NCBI GenBank assembly: GCA_012184525.1
Contig: WOFQ01000023.1
Location: 434,001-498,000 of the forward strand
Origin: Xenoacremonium recifei
Lineage: Eukaryota > Ascomycota > Sordariomycetes > Hypocreales > Nectriaceae
Length of the DNA stretch: 64,000 bases
Direction of reading: 5' to 3'
Shown: positions 21,983 through 33,777 of the stretch, one piece after another
How the letters are laid out: each line of letters starts with the position of its first letter
Position numbering within the stretch: position 1 is the stretch's first letter
Notes under the pieces: model-generated
The model's database searches: none
Told to the model about the DNA's origin: nothing
Seen by the model: the letters and a program-made list of their open reading frames with translations, nothing else
Position numbers and translations under genes: made by a program

Positions 21983-22519
21983 GGTCGTTAACGAGTTTCA
22001 TAGGCACTTCAGCCTTAGACTGTGACAATTGTGATAAAAGACAGGCTACAACACCTGGGGACAAGATGCAAGTTTATTGCCACAAACAAATCTTCCCGCA
22101 ATCGAGGAAATTTGGGACATATATATACAATGTTTTCCACGGTATTGTTCTGCACTGAATCAACGACATGCACTACAAAGAAGGTCTCCACGCGGGAAGC
22201 GATGATTTACCTCCAAGGTCTTATCCCTGATCCAACCGCTAGTATGTAGATCCGGCAGGGCTAACAGGCAGTAGGCAGGGCAGTGATCCTGCACTAACCT
22301 ATGAACAACGATTTCCAAGGCTTCAAAATGCGCCTCTAATGAGGCTGCAGGATTCGTGATGCCATCGGGCATAAGATCTCGAACCGATATTACCCCATTT
22401 GGTGAATTGCTGCGCCGTCAGCACAAACTTGATCCCCGCCACTTCACGCATCATCATTGAAGCTTCGCGCAATGCTTCCCTGATCGGTTAATACTAAAAT
22501 AATCTACGGCAATCTCAAG
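21983..22519. promoter_or_regulatory. Divergent promoter, cutinase / Zn2Cys6 factor
   Basis: 537 bases between the ATGs of the cutinase and the transcription factor. I see no gene in it. The arrangement would suit control of the esterase by the neighbouring factor, but nothing in the sequence proves it. Confidence 0.5.
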
Positions 22520-24188
22520 ATGGTCGGCACGCGCCGAACCAACGCATGCGACACTTGCAGAAGAAGAAGAGTCAAAGTGAGTCTTGCAGCTCGCCAGTAG
22601 AGTCTACGAATGGATGGTCGCTGACGTAGTCAATGCGAGATGCAGTGTGATGAAGTCAGACCGGTCTGCGGCCCATGTGCGATCAAAGGTCGTGCATGCT
22701 CTGTGACGCCAATACCGAAAGTTACGTGGGTAAAGGATGGACAACTCACGAGCGGAGAGAATGCGTCCGAGAGCATCCCAGATGAGTACTGGGCTTCGGT
22801 TGGCAAAGCCCGGAACTCCCTGCGCCTGCTGGGAACAACTGCTGCTGCAAGTGGCGGCGGCATCATCCACAAGCTCCGATTTGATTCGGCTCGGCCCAGG
22901 ACGGTTGGCCCTCGTCACTCAAGCAGAGTGCCCAACACTCCAATCCTTACTGCAGTAGAGAAGCTACGCATCAGTTTCGTCACTGCATACTTGCATGGCC
23001 CCCCCGGGTTTCGATTGAGCGGCTTCAGCCATCAGTTTGCAGACTTACCGCGCTACCTTGGAGAGTCTAGGGCTCTGGACTATGCCTCGGCCTGTCTTGT
23101 TGACGCCCATGCCCATCGTGCACGAGGGCAGATTTGGAGCGGCAATACAACATACTTGAAAGCACTTAGATCATTACAAGACGATCTAAATAGTCCAAGC
23201 GACGCATGTCGTAGTACAACCATGTGTGCAATCGCATTGCTCAGCTGGACTGAGATTCTGGGGGAGACAATGGATGTGGCGTACGTTCAGCACGTTGGGG
23301 GTTTGGCAGGCTTGATGAGAGTACTAGGGCCAGCTTGTGTGCAAGATGACCTAGCTACAAACGTTGTTTTGAGTGCAATCGGTGGTATTGTAAGTTACGG
23401 TTCTTTGGTTGAAGTGTGGGGTTTGACTGACCAGCGGAAAGATCGTGGATGCCATACTTAAGAACCAGCCTTGTTTGATGAACGAGCCCCAATGGTCGTG
23501 GATGTTACGCGGAGATGCTAAGCATACCAAGAAGCAAGAATTCTTCACCCGAATTATGAGCCACTTTAGCCGCATAGCATACCTGGTAGTAGCTGTACGC
23601 TCAGCTTGTGGACAGAACGGCTCCGTTGCCGACGCCCAACAGCTTCTTGAGGAAGCAACAGAACTTCGAGACACAATCTCTAAAACAAATGCGGAAATGG
23701 ACCGGTCACTCAAGGCTGAAGGGGTAGAAACCCGAAGGCTCCGACAAGCTATTGAAGGAGCACCGATCTCTAGCATTTATTGGTTTAAGCAACCGTCGAC
23801 TGCTCGACAAGCCAACATAGCCTGGAGCTTATCGATATACATCAACAACATAATAACACGTCTGATGAGCTTCCTTGAGCAGTCCGACGATGGCTTAGAC
23901 CAATCGGAGATCTCCAGCCAGCTTTTGGATCTCGATTCCAAATATGTCGGAGTTCGAATTCTGATGTCAACGGCGTACGTGGCACAATTTGCTCCTGTTG
24001 GGTCTGCGTACATGCGTCTTCCAATGTACATGGCTTGGGGGACTCTCGATCCCAGCTCCAGAGCTTGGGCGGTGAACGAACTTCACAAGTTGAACTCGGG
24101 ACTGGTCGCGAATTATCATACACCAGCGCATCTGGACTGGTCGACTCGTTTTCTTTGTGGATGGGATACACAACTCCCGGGTATTTAG
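22520..24188 (+). CDS. Zn2Cys6 fungal transcription factor
   Basis: Exon 1 (22520-22576) encodes MVGTRRTNACDTCRRRRVK; after an intron, exon 2 starts at 22646 with CDEVRPVC. Together they give the zinc cluster CX2CX6CX6CX2CX6C, which binds DNA as a Zn2Cys6 finger. An intron at about 23391-23450 with acceptor ...gaaag joins IGGI to IVDAILKNQP. The rest is a mainly helical fungal regulator region (LHKLRFDSARP, YLEESRALDYASACLVDAHAH-like, LLEEATELRDTISKTNAEMD). Nuclear regulator; targets unknown. Candidates are the divergent cutinase and the amino-acid permease. The usual intron inside the zinc-cluster codons is present. Confidence 0.88.
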
Positions 24189-24316
24189 CTAATAGTATCC
24201 TGTACATGTAATTTTCGATTCTCCTTTTTGTCCTTGTGGTCTTGTCGTAATCATCATTGAAGTCTTGCCTCGTGCCAAATATCATCGCACTTTGAACCGA
24301 TGGCCTAGCACGCCCT

Positions 24317-25815
24317 TCATGGCTCAATATCGTACTCAACATCTGTCCGAATGATGTATTTAGCTCCCTTCCTCACTCCTGTACCCTCGTGCAACAGAGT
24401 GCCATTAGCCTCGCCGTGCGGAAACACTGCTACAGACCCCATCACTGGGCGGACAGGATAGGCATTTAGTGTCCCTTCTTGCATAGCAGGAAGGAAGAAC
24501 GTCGTCTCTCCACCCTCAAAGTCGTCATTCAGGTATACCAGGAAGGTATACATAGAGCTCTGCTTCTTGTCTTCGGGTGACGCATCGTAGACATATGTGT
24601 CATCGGGCTTGATGCCGGAAGGGGGCCATGCGCCATCAATGTGACACCGATACTCTGCACCAGGCACATAACGATAGATGCGAAAGCGGCGATTCAATCC
24701 TCTGACTTGTCGGCCGTTGACAGACGCTGGCACATATGCTGCAACTCGCGACCAGAGCAAGTCATGGAACTCTTGGTCGACAACCCAGTAGAAGTTGTGC
24801 GCCAAAATGCTCACGTCCCCGTCGCCGCGAAAGGGTGCATCTGGCAGAAACTCGACGCTTTCGCCAGCAGCAATGATAGCCTTGCACTCTGTAGATGAAA
24901 GTACTCCTTCTAAGAGTTGCAGCTTCGGCACGTGAGGATGTAAGTGTTTCGTGATGGACGGGGTTGTCGAGCTGAGGCCAACGGCATTCGGGGTCGACGT
25001 GTAGAGGATAGCGGGATATTGATTCGGTGGTTTGCGGAGAGAGCCGTCGGTCTTTTCGATGACGCGGAGGGAGCGGGCGATGGATGGAGGTGCCTCGTCG
25101 AAGATGGTCTTGTCAAGAACGCTCGCGTAGACTTGCTGGGCTGGCGAACCAGGGCTCAAGTCCCAGGTGTCTTGCAGCGCAATCGGCACCTCGCGATCGA
25201 GAGGCATTGCTGCACTTCTATTGCTGTCAATGGGGCCGCTGACGCGCAGAACAGCGTCCATCACGCCGACGAGCTCTTTGTCAACTCTCCCCGTCTGGGT
25301 TGTGGACAATCCGCTGACGAGATCCAAGTCTCGCACCCAGCGACACAGTGCCCCGAGCTTGGGCTCTTCCCCTCGAATTCGCATCTCAGAAAGCAGGATT
25401 CTGGCTTCCGTGTATCTCTCGTCCGTCAATGCCGCGGTGATTCGTCCCGTAAGATTCGTGCCCTCTGCAGTGCCGCTCTCGTTAGTAAAATTGCCTGGAT
25501 GCAGGTATTGAGATCAGGCTTACCAGCAGCATTGGCTCCCGTAGCACATGATTGTCGGAAGTCGTAGACAGCAACTCGCAAATCCTTGCAGCCTTTCGAC
25601 TTGATGAGACTGGGATATTGTGCCAATTCTCTCAGGGTCTCGATCGTAATGTCAAGCTCCTCTTGGGAGATGACGCTCTGAAACCGCATGGGCTCGGCCA
25701 CAGCGCCATTATTGTCAGGGGGCGGTGTGACGATGGAGCTTCCTGTCTTATGAAGCTTGGCTGGAGTGTCGGCTTGGCCGCTGCGCTTTCGTTTTGAGGA
25801 CTTGTTCTTCGCCAT
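24317..25815 (-). CDS. 2-oxoglutarate/Fe(II) dioxygenase, prolyl-4-hydroxylase-type
   Basis: Two exons; the intron (donor gtaagcctga) joins GANAA to EGTNLTGRITAALTDERY. The N-terminus is lysine/arginine-rich (MAKNKSSKRKRSGQ), which could be a nuclear signal. The C-terminal half is a P4Hc domain: YRCHIDGAW supplies the HxD iron ligands, LLHEGTGVRKGAKYIIRT the distal His and the 2-oxoglutarate-binding Lys, with MYTFLVYLNDDFEGGETTFF between. The long N-terminal region (PKLGALCRWVRDLD) recurs in a widespread Pezizomycotina protein, from memory of the family. It therefore looks like a conserved housekeeping gene in an otherwise accessory stretch. It probably hydroxylates a protein; the substrate is unknown. 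Confidence 0.88.
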
Positions 25816-26497
25816 GATGGGCAATGTCGAGGAGTACAGCTTCGTAGACAGTTCAACGATTCGTAGAGGGGCATCGAAAAATCGCACCCTGCTCAAGACC
25901 CCGCGACCTAATTCACGCTATTCTAAAATTTGCTTAGTGTTTTGGGTGGCGCTGACGGGACCCTCCGACGGGACTCACCGGAGAGGTACATTTTCACGCT
26001 GCCAGTTTGAGAACAAAGATTGCACAAATACTGGCCATATCTTGGGCATGGCTGGAGCCCTGAAAAGAAAATGCTCACAATACAATTTCCTTGCACACCA
26101 CTCCTGGTATGAACAGCGGTAGGCGTAATTAAGTCGCATATCGCCAGCTACAAATGCCGAGCGCGACGCGAACGCCGCGCCCTATTTTTGTCCAGGGTAG
26201 CCCGAAGCGTCCAAAATCCTGTATCATAAACAAAGATCTTTTGTCGTATTCATTTACTATATATGCGGATTTTTTACCATCTAGATTCGAGCAGTGGCTT
26301 CTCCCGGTCCTTGATTGACTTTTAGGAAACCTCATCTCCTGAATGCTGAGACTTGGCAGCGATTTTAAGTAACAAAGCTTGGTTCCTATCACTTCATGAC
26401 ACAAGTGATTCTTCCCCAAGCCTTATACGGCGATGGTTCTTTTTATTGACGTTGTTCATTTCCGCTTACGGTGTGGAAAGAAGATATTTAATAGTAA
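25816..26497. other. Intergenic region
   Basis: 682 bases between the 2OG-oxygenase ATG and the stop of the next gene. A 96-codon frame at 26129-26419 (-) has no recognisable domain and I do not call it. Confidence 0.5.
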
Positions 26498-28868
26498 CTA
26501 AAACGTAAAATCATCATCTAATAGACCCATAAGTTGTTGATTCCCGTAGTACCAGTCACCAAGATCGAGCATTGCCTCGTTATCCATCCCCATAGCATGC
26601 TCTCCAAGTTCAAATCCTATTTGATCCATCAAGGGTTCCGAGAGAGAATTGCCATTTTTCTGTAGGTTACTAGACTCTTTCGAAGCCTTCGCCAGATCAA
26701 AGTGAAGCCTTGCAGCCTTACTGAGTAGTTCATATAACCGGTATGGGTGCGTAATCGGCTCATTGATTCTGGTTCCATGTTTGAAGGAGGAAGCAAAGAT
26801 ATTAAGGCGTTCCAAATCGTCAACATCAAGCTCCTGAACAGCATGCGTGAAAAGAATACTAAAAGGAACGAAGGGAGTATGTAGGATAGACCTAGAAGCG
26901 GTCAATGTGATGCCTGAGTGAGAGATTTATCTGGGAATACGACGAACGTGAATGAATAAGTGTACTTACCAATTGACGTATTTACTCAAAAGTAGGGGGT
27001 CTTTGCAATCACGCATCAGCTTCATACACTGATCATGCATATCGAAAACCTGACGAGCTACTTCAACGCATCTTTCGTATCCTCTGCTTGAAGTAATAGC
27101 CTTGAGAATCAAAGTAAGTATAGACGATTGACAAACAAGATCGCATTGAAGATAAACGAGCTTCATCGGATCTTTTCCAAGGCTAGCAGGCTGGCTGGTT
27201 ACACGCTATGCATCTTCATCAGCGAAGGCCAATAGCAAAAACTATCAGAATGACACACAGAAACCTCCGCGTGAGTCTCAGCTATGATTTCTTGAAGTTG
27301 GCTGGCAAGAATCTGAGCAATATTCCCACGTTCTTCAGCTGGAATGGATAGCCCTGAAGGACTGTAAAGCTGATCATAGGCTTTTCTTTGTATTCTCGCA
27401 ACCTTGGTAGCTCGATGTTCGTGGGGATTAAGAGGCATCGAAATGTCTGCGTCACGGATACCCGAAGACCGTCCCAGTCGTAGAGATAAGCCATTCTCAA
27501 ACGTGAAAACAGTCCAGAAAAGTCGTTCTTGAGACTCTCTGGGAGTCCCTCTGGACCCTCGAGTCTGTCCCAGACGATGATACCCGAGCGTCTGACATAA
27601 ATTCAGAGCAGTCGATATCAGGGCCCATGCTCTAGACGCTTTGGTTTCCTCGATGTAATGTAAACACTGAGCAGTATCAGCATAGACCCAACCAGTTTGA
27701 CTGGATATATACCCCAAGTGCCAGCGCAGCAATGGTCTCTGTCGAAGGTGACAATAGCAGAGGGAGCCTCGTCAGCAGGACGTCGAGATTGCTACGGCAG
27801 AGCTGGCAATTCTTTGATGACTGCTCATCGCCGTACAAAATTGCATACTCGGCAAAGACGGACGAGAAAAAACTGTTAGCAATGATAAAGTCGACGTCTG
27901 AGTAGTCTTCAACTGCAAAATATACTTTGCGGCAGATATCCATGTAGGAATCGAGCGGTAGTATTTGACAGACCCAAGCTACTCGAGTATTTGATGCGTG
28001 CTCTTTACTTATGTCAGCAAATGCTAATACTTAAGTTGGCTTGATGATACTGACGCTTCGCCCATCGTAAAATTTCGACAGCATCTTCCAACGAAGGCAT
28101 GGAGACTCTGGCCTGGCTGCGCGCAAGAGGAGGCTGAATCTCTGTGCCATAATTTGCATCCTCCAGCGCACCGATGAGATTCTCTAGAGACAACTGAATT
28201 TGGTGGATTTCCGATCCAAGGGAAGTCGACTCTGAGAAATTATGGGATTCATCTTTCGTGAGGGCTTTGATGAACTCTACAATGTATGTCGAGTAGGCCC
28301 ATTGTGAAGCTGAAGTATTGATCGCTGGGGGATTATATGTCACCGGCGGCAATTGAGTATCATTTCGATTGCGTGGTGGAAAGCCGCTCGGCGAGGCTGA
28401 CGGTGCGTCCCTCGTTACTCCAATATGTTGAAGTGATTTCTTGATATCGTTAACGTTGCGGGCAATGTCGTCAATCTTTTGCTCACTGAACTATAAGCAC
28501 ACAGTGTTGATTGCACTCGAGCATTTTGAACCCACTAGGTAGCCGAGATAAGCACCCTCTGCTTTGGACTTCTGACTCTTGAGACTGTTGTACTGTGAGT
28601 ACAGTCTAGGCGAGCACTCAAACAGTTGGAACAAGGAGATCCGCGATCACAGCCTATCTGATCACGCATAGGATGTTAATAAGGTCCAGTCCCATCGGTA
28701 AAAGGACCGGACAATTCTTACTTTCCGTGTGCGACATTGATCGCACTGTAAGATAGTTTCAGCTCAACTTGTCTCGGCCCCGGACTTTCAGACCAAACGT
28801 ACCGAGCGATGCGAAATTGGTATCCGGACGTTCGGCTTCGGAGCCTCAGGATTTCCGAGGGTCGCCAT
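26498..28868 (-). CDS. Zn2Cys6 fungal transcription factor
   Basis: The gene starts with a short exon at 28868 (MATLGNPEAPKPNVRIPISHRS), not obvious from open frames alone. A donor gtacgt and acceptor ...cttacag then bring in CDQCRTRK. A second intron (acceptor ...gatcag) adds IGCDRGSPCSNCLSARLDC, completing CX2CX6CX5CX2CX6C. The linker FSEQKIDDIARNVNDIKKSLQ is coiled-coil-like. Downstream is the fungal-specific regulator domain (SRAWALISTALNLCQTLGYH, RLFWTVFTFENGLSLRLGR). The protein ends LLDDDFTF at 26498-26500. It is nuclear by family. It is divergent from the epimerase-like gene at 29136 and may control it. Confidence 0.87.
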
Positions 28869-29135
28869 CTGTCAATTTGACTGGGTTGGATAGCGGTGAT
28901 CCATCAATGAATGCCCCGATCGTCATAATAACTGTATAGCGGGATGACAAATTCGCCGCAAACGCGCGGATTTCCGGCTGGGGCTTACCAAACTGAACTG
29001 ACCAATCACAAAGAGCCGTGGTAGTCTGTATTCTCTGTACCGAGCATAGAAACATTGCTATAAGTAGGCAAATTGTGTTTTGCAATAATCTAGATTGATA
29101 AGTGAGTTCTTCATCGTACTATTCAACTTAGAAAA
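28869..29135. promoter_or_regulatory. Short divergent promoter, Zn2Cys6 factor / NAD-binding reductase
   Basis: Only 267 bases separate the two ATGs, so promoter elements must be shared or interleaved. A small minus frame overlapping it (28846-29085) is judged spurious. Confidence 0.55.
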
Positions 29136-30569
29136 ATGGCTCAGAATATCCTCATTACCGGCGCGGCTGGTTACATGCAAGCTTCTCCCCCTTTGTCTGT
29201 TCACAGCAGCTAATGAAGTGTAGTGGCGGCTCCTTGCTTGCCGACTTGCTATCTGAGAAGGATAGCGCCTCCAATCAGGTGAAGCTTTTCGCTGCCGTTC
29301 GAGCGTCGGACCAGGTGGAGAAGATATCTAGACTCGGAGTCACTGTCGTGCAAGTTGATCTGAATGATAAAGCGGAAGTGGAGAAAGCGGTAATTCAAAA
29401 CGAAAGTATGGCACCATACATTGATCATCAATGGCTATTAATGTTGAGACTAATTATCTGTAGTTGACACTATCGTCCACACTGCTGGTGCAACATTTCC
29501 TGGCATGGTGTCCAACTACCTCGGTGCGCTCGGCAAGCGCCGTAAAGCGAGTGGGAACAAGACTTACTACATCCACGTGGGTACTCTATCCTCTTCTTGA
29601 AAACTTATTCTAATAGTATCCAGTCTTCAGTGGCAACTATGTTCACGGCAGAGGGTGGATGGCCTTATGGCCAGGTGAAGGACACAGACCCCGTTCTGAA
29701 GATGGAGAAGGAGATAGGACGACAGAATCCCGTCCGCGACGTAAGTACCAAAAAGATTCACGTAGCACTTATAATCCACTAAGCGATTGGTCTAGGTAAA
29801 TATTCTTATTGCTGAGGAGGGCAAGGCTCATGGTGTTGAGACTTTAAATGTTACCGTGCCTATGGTTTGTGAGTTCAGCCTTATCAGTAACGAAACCAAA
29901 CGGGGAAACAAGCTCACAAATTGAAGATGGACGAGGGACTGGCGAGTGTCGAAAGCTGTCAGTCAATATCCCGGCCTTTGTCAGGACTAGTATCGAGAAA
30001 AAGGTTTGCTACAAGTTCGACAAGGATGCTGTAAGCCAATGAAAGTCCCCCAAACTCCAATAAAGGCTGACACAATACAGAGCCCATGGGCCGTTCATAT
30101 ATCAGACTTGACAGCACTCTACAAGATCCTCATTGTTAAAATCCTGAACAAAGAGTCTATCCCAACGGGCGATGAGGGCTATTACTTTGCCTTGGCACAT
30201 AGGTCTCCGACGTGGAAGATGATGCAAATCATCACAGAGGACCTTTATGCTCGCCAGCTTGTTACCGAGCCCACGCTGAATGTATGGCCGAATTATGACG
30301 TAGCAGCTGACAGTTTGGGATTTCCTCGACTCTACATTCGGGGCATAGCCATGTCAAGGTAAATCCTCTCCAGGAATTTATTGGGATTAGCTAATCATTC
30401 GTGCAGTGGAGAGCAGGTCCCAGTGAATGCGTACAAACTAGGATGGGAGCCGAAGTGGGATGAGGATAGGTACTTGAGCAGCCTCAAGGATGAAGTTACT
30501 GATGTTCTGGAGCTGGACACAGTGAAACCAACGCTGTTCAGCACGATGATCTCATCTTCCAATGAGTAA
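29136..30569 (+). CDS. NAD-dependent epimerase/dehydratase-family protein (atypical extended SDR)
   Basis: Eight or so short exons. The start MAQNILITGAAGY-IGGSLLADLL is the Rossmann GxxGxxG nucleotide-binding motif, rebuilt across an intron at 29177-29223 that begins GC rather than GT. Further blocks: VDTIVHTAGATFPGMVSNY, SSVATMFTAEGGWPYGQ, VNILIAEEGKAHGVETLNVTVPMVYGRGTGE, SPWAVHISDLTALYKILI and GYYFALAHRSPTWKMMQ. The protein ends STMISSSNE. The classical YxxxK is not evident; fungal relatives are usually annotated as NAD-binding or epimerase-like oxidoreductases of cytosol. The frame can be kept intact through all introns. Substrate unknown. It is divergent from a Zn2Cys6 factor. Confidence 0.8.
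29177..29223 (+). other. GC-AG intron
   Basis: The donor is AT|GCAAGC, matching the usual extended context of GC donors, and the acceptor is ...gtgtag|T. Splicing gives GY-I-GG of the Rossmann motif; no GT donor nearby restores the frame. Confidence 0.7.
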
Positions 30570-31241
30570 AGAACAGTACAAGCGTATTCCTTTCCTTAAT
30601 CTGGGAAGGATGGATAAATGGCAAATAGATTTTTGGATTATCCCACACAACCCTACAAATTTCGAGTCGGTCAGCTTTATTATGCGTGAGAAACTTTGCT
30701 TACACAGTGGGGGATCAAAGTCCAGATTCACCGTGGTTCATCATACTAATCATTAACTACAAAAAGAATTTCCACAAGAAACCTCGGAGGTAAATCACTC
30801 GTCTGCATCTAGCTTATGGAGTTTGCCACGTATAAAATGGGAAGGTGTAAATCCTCTCGGGCTTAAATGGTGCGTTAGCGGTGCGAAGGAAGACGAAGGA
30901 TCGCTAAAGCCTGAAATTGCGGAGGAGGTTGCGGGGGAGGAAAGGAGTTCTGAGGATGAAAAGATCAGCACCAGGGGGCCTGTGATCTTTTACCGTCTCT
31001 AGTGTTGCTCATTTAATAAATGACATTGCCAAATTGGATAAGTGCGCGGAGATAATGATGCGTTCTTCGCGCACAGCTACACCGAGACACCACCTTTTCG
31101 GGAGATCTTCATTTCGACGTATACAGCCTCTGTGATTTTGTATTTATATCTCCAAGTCTACCTTGTGTCATTCGATGCATACGGCCCCGTCTCGGTATCA
31201 CAGCATTAGAGATTTGGGACGTCAAAGAGACATCTTGCAAC
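30570..31241. other. Intergenic region with an unassigned open stretch
   Basis: 672 bases. From about 30768 to 31011 (+) an open stretch encodes an acidic, intron-like-bounded peptide (WEGVNPLGLKWCVSGAKEDE... ending PVIFYRL, then stop). It has no start codon of its own and I know no family. It may be a leftover 3' exon. The rest should be the rhamnosidase promoter. Confidence 0.35.
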
Positions 31242-33777
31242 ATGCTATCGGCCTTTCTTCTGTTAGGCCAAGCGTTGGCGGCGACCGCTTTGCAATATTC
31301 CGCAAAACAGTATGGTCTTGGTCAAAGTCCTGTTATAGACGGCCTGGGTCCTTACACTGGCCAACCCGTGGAACTGAACACTACCCAGCGGGTATTGACC
31401 CTTGACTATGGAACAGAAGTTGGAGGGTGGCCCTGGATTGAAGTCTCAAGTCTAGACGAAGGTCCCGTCCAAGTCGAATTAAAGTACTCTGAGCAGTATG
31501 AGGGCTTATGGTCAATGATGGGAGATGGTCCATGGTAAGTCCCACAGCGAGCCATCCCGCGTCCTCATTCTTGTTCCGCTACATTACTCTAACCAAATTT
31601 CTAGGTTATATACCATCGGGCTTATGAATTCATTTCGCACTGAGACCTTCAATGTAACTAATCTTGGACACTTCCAATCTTACTTCCTGCAAGGAGGTCT
31701 AAGATGGATGACCGTAACCCTGATCACGGGAACGTCACTTGCTATTTCCTCGGCTGGAATCGAAGCATCTGTCACTGTTCAAGACCCAGGCACACTGCCT
31801 GGTACGTTTACTGCCTCCAACGACACATTTTCACAAGTTTGGGACCTCGGCGCACGCGCGGTCCAAGTTGCTTGTGTTGACAAAGGTTCTCAACTCTCGA
31901 CTTGGGATATCTCCTCCGATGGAGCCTTCATTCGTGGCCAGCACCCAGCAGTGTCCGCCAATGGGTCTGACTGGGACATGTATACTTTGGAGTTCAGTAC
32001 CAAAATTTCGACGGGTGGCACAGGTTGGAGGTTTGCTGGTGCCATCAACGGGGGTTATGGCCCCTACCTGGTGCTTACATCGAATAAACCGGGATTGGAC
32101 TCCATTTCCATGTCCCAGTTACCTCTCAACTCTCTTACAGTGGGCTATGGTTTCAGCATCATCCAACAACAAATCCTTCCGTCAGCTGCTACGCAGACAA
32201 TCAACATATCAATGCCTGTAGAGAATGATGTGTGGTATAGGATCAAAACCACTATAAACGCAGACAATTGGACCATCTCCATCAACAATACTCAAGTCGC
32301 AGTCATAGACAGCAGCCAGTTCCAAGGCTCTGCCAACCAAGTCTGGGGCACGGGTTCATTGACAAGCGGGACTATTGGCTTTGGCCCGTGGTACCAACAA
32401 GCTGCCTGGTTCAAGGACGTACAGGTTACCGCACAAGATGGAACTGTCGTCTACTCAAATTCGTTCATATCTGAAGAGACTTTGGATGAATACGCTGTCC
32501 ATGCCAACCCTTATTCCGTTTGTCTGGACGGTCCGAAGCGGGATCGCGCGGCCTGGATTGGGGATTTTGCACACACTGCACGCTCTATAGCCGTCAGTTC
32601 AGGTCGCTTTGACTACATCAAAAGCATGATCGAGCTTGAGTTCGACTGGCAGCTTCACTGTGGACCAGGGTCAAACTTGGTTCCAATCCAGGCCATGATT
32701 GGCGCTCCATCTGGATACGCCGGAGTGTGGTACCCCTCGGAGTATGCCTTGGGAGATTATCAGTTCTTCTTCATGCTTGTCCTGGGAGAGTATTTTGCGG
32801 CTAGTAACGATACTGAGCTCGTTTCGACTTACTGGGATCAGACGAAAGACTTTGTTGGAACTCTAATTGATCGCTTCCTGGACACTTCAACCCATTTCAT
32901 ATCAAATTCAAGTACTACGTGGTTCACCGCTCCAGGGGAGCAAGAGGCTACGGCACCAACGGCACTGTTCGTCGCCGGTCTCAACTCTCTCATAAAATTT
33001 GCATCTGTCCTTGGAGATACGGGCACGAAGGAGAACTGGGCTGCGCTATCAAAACAAATGACTGATGCCATCAATCTCTCAGTTTGGAATGGTCAATACT
33101 ACGGAGTCTCACGATCAAATTTGGGAGCAAGCTCTGTGCTTGCTACGGCTTTTACCATTCAAGGACAGATTGCTACCGATCAGAGCTCTTCAGGAAATAT
33201 AAATGCCCTTGCAAATAGCTTGGTAAACATCGGATACAAAGACACCTCTTCTGATGCTAGCAGCTCTCAGACACAGCTGTCACCGAACACACAAGGGTTC
33301 TTGCTCGAAGCCCTGTTTCAAGCGTATCTGAGATTGAACATTTCAATAGATGTCGTAATGCCCGCTATCACCACTCTCACGAAGACTTTCTGGCCAGTTA
33401 TGGTCAATCAAAATGAGTATTACACGGGAGCAAGCTGGGAGTACGCTTATGCAGATGGGAGTCCTGGAATCGGCCTCTTCACAAGCCTCGGGCACCCATG
33501 GGGGAGCGCTCCCACGTACATCTATACGAACTATATCCTAGGAGTTCGGACGCAATGGAACGATAACATGAATACATACGAATGGATTTTTGATCCCATG
33601 TATGATGTTGCTACTGGTCTTGGTCTGACGTGGGCAAACGGCACAGTGCCGTTGGCAAGCGGAGGTTATATTAAGGCGTCATGGGCTGTTGATTCAGGCT
33701 CTGCAAGTGGCTATACGTCCAGTGTGTCGGTCATTCGCAATAGTGCCATTCAAGTAGCTGACATGAGCAAGAAATAA
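31242..33777 (+). CDS. Secreted GH78-type alpha-L-rhamnosidase
   Basis: Two exons (31242-31534, 31605-33777) give 821 residues. MLSAFLLLGQALAATA is a signal peptide. The catalytic (alpha/alpha)6 barrel carries DGPKRDRAAWIGD near residue 404, the block holding the general acid of GH78, and NEYYTGASWEYAYADG near 700. Between the N-terminal beta-domain and the barrel, residues about 210-350 form an inserted beta-sandwich-like region (concanavalin/laminin-G-like; LEFSTKISTGGTGWRFAG ... IGFGPWYQQAAWFKDV). GH78 enzymes cut terminal alpha-L-rhamnose from pectin side chains or flavonoid glycosides. Many N-glycosylation sites fit secretion. The fungal family is usually 650-1000 residues, so the length is normal. 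Confidence 0.9.

Noticed and set aside
26129..26419. 96-codon minus frame between the 2OG-oxygenase and the next regulator
   Set aside because: No domain, no splice partner and no conserved block seen.
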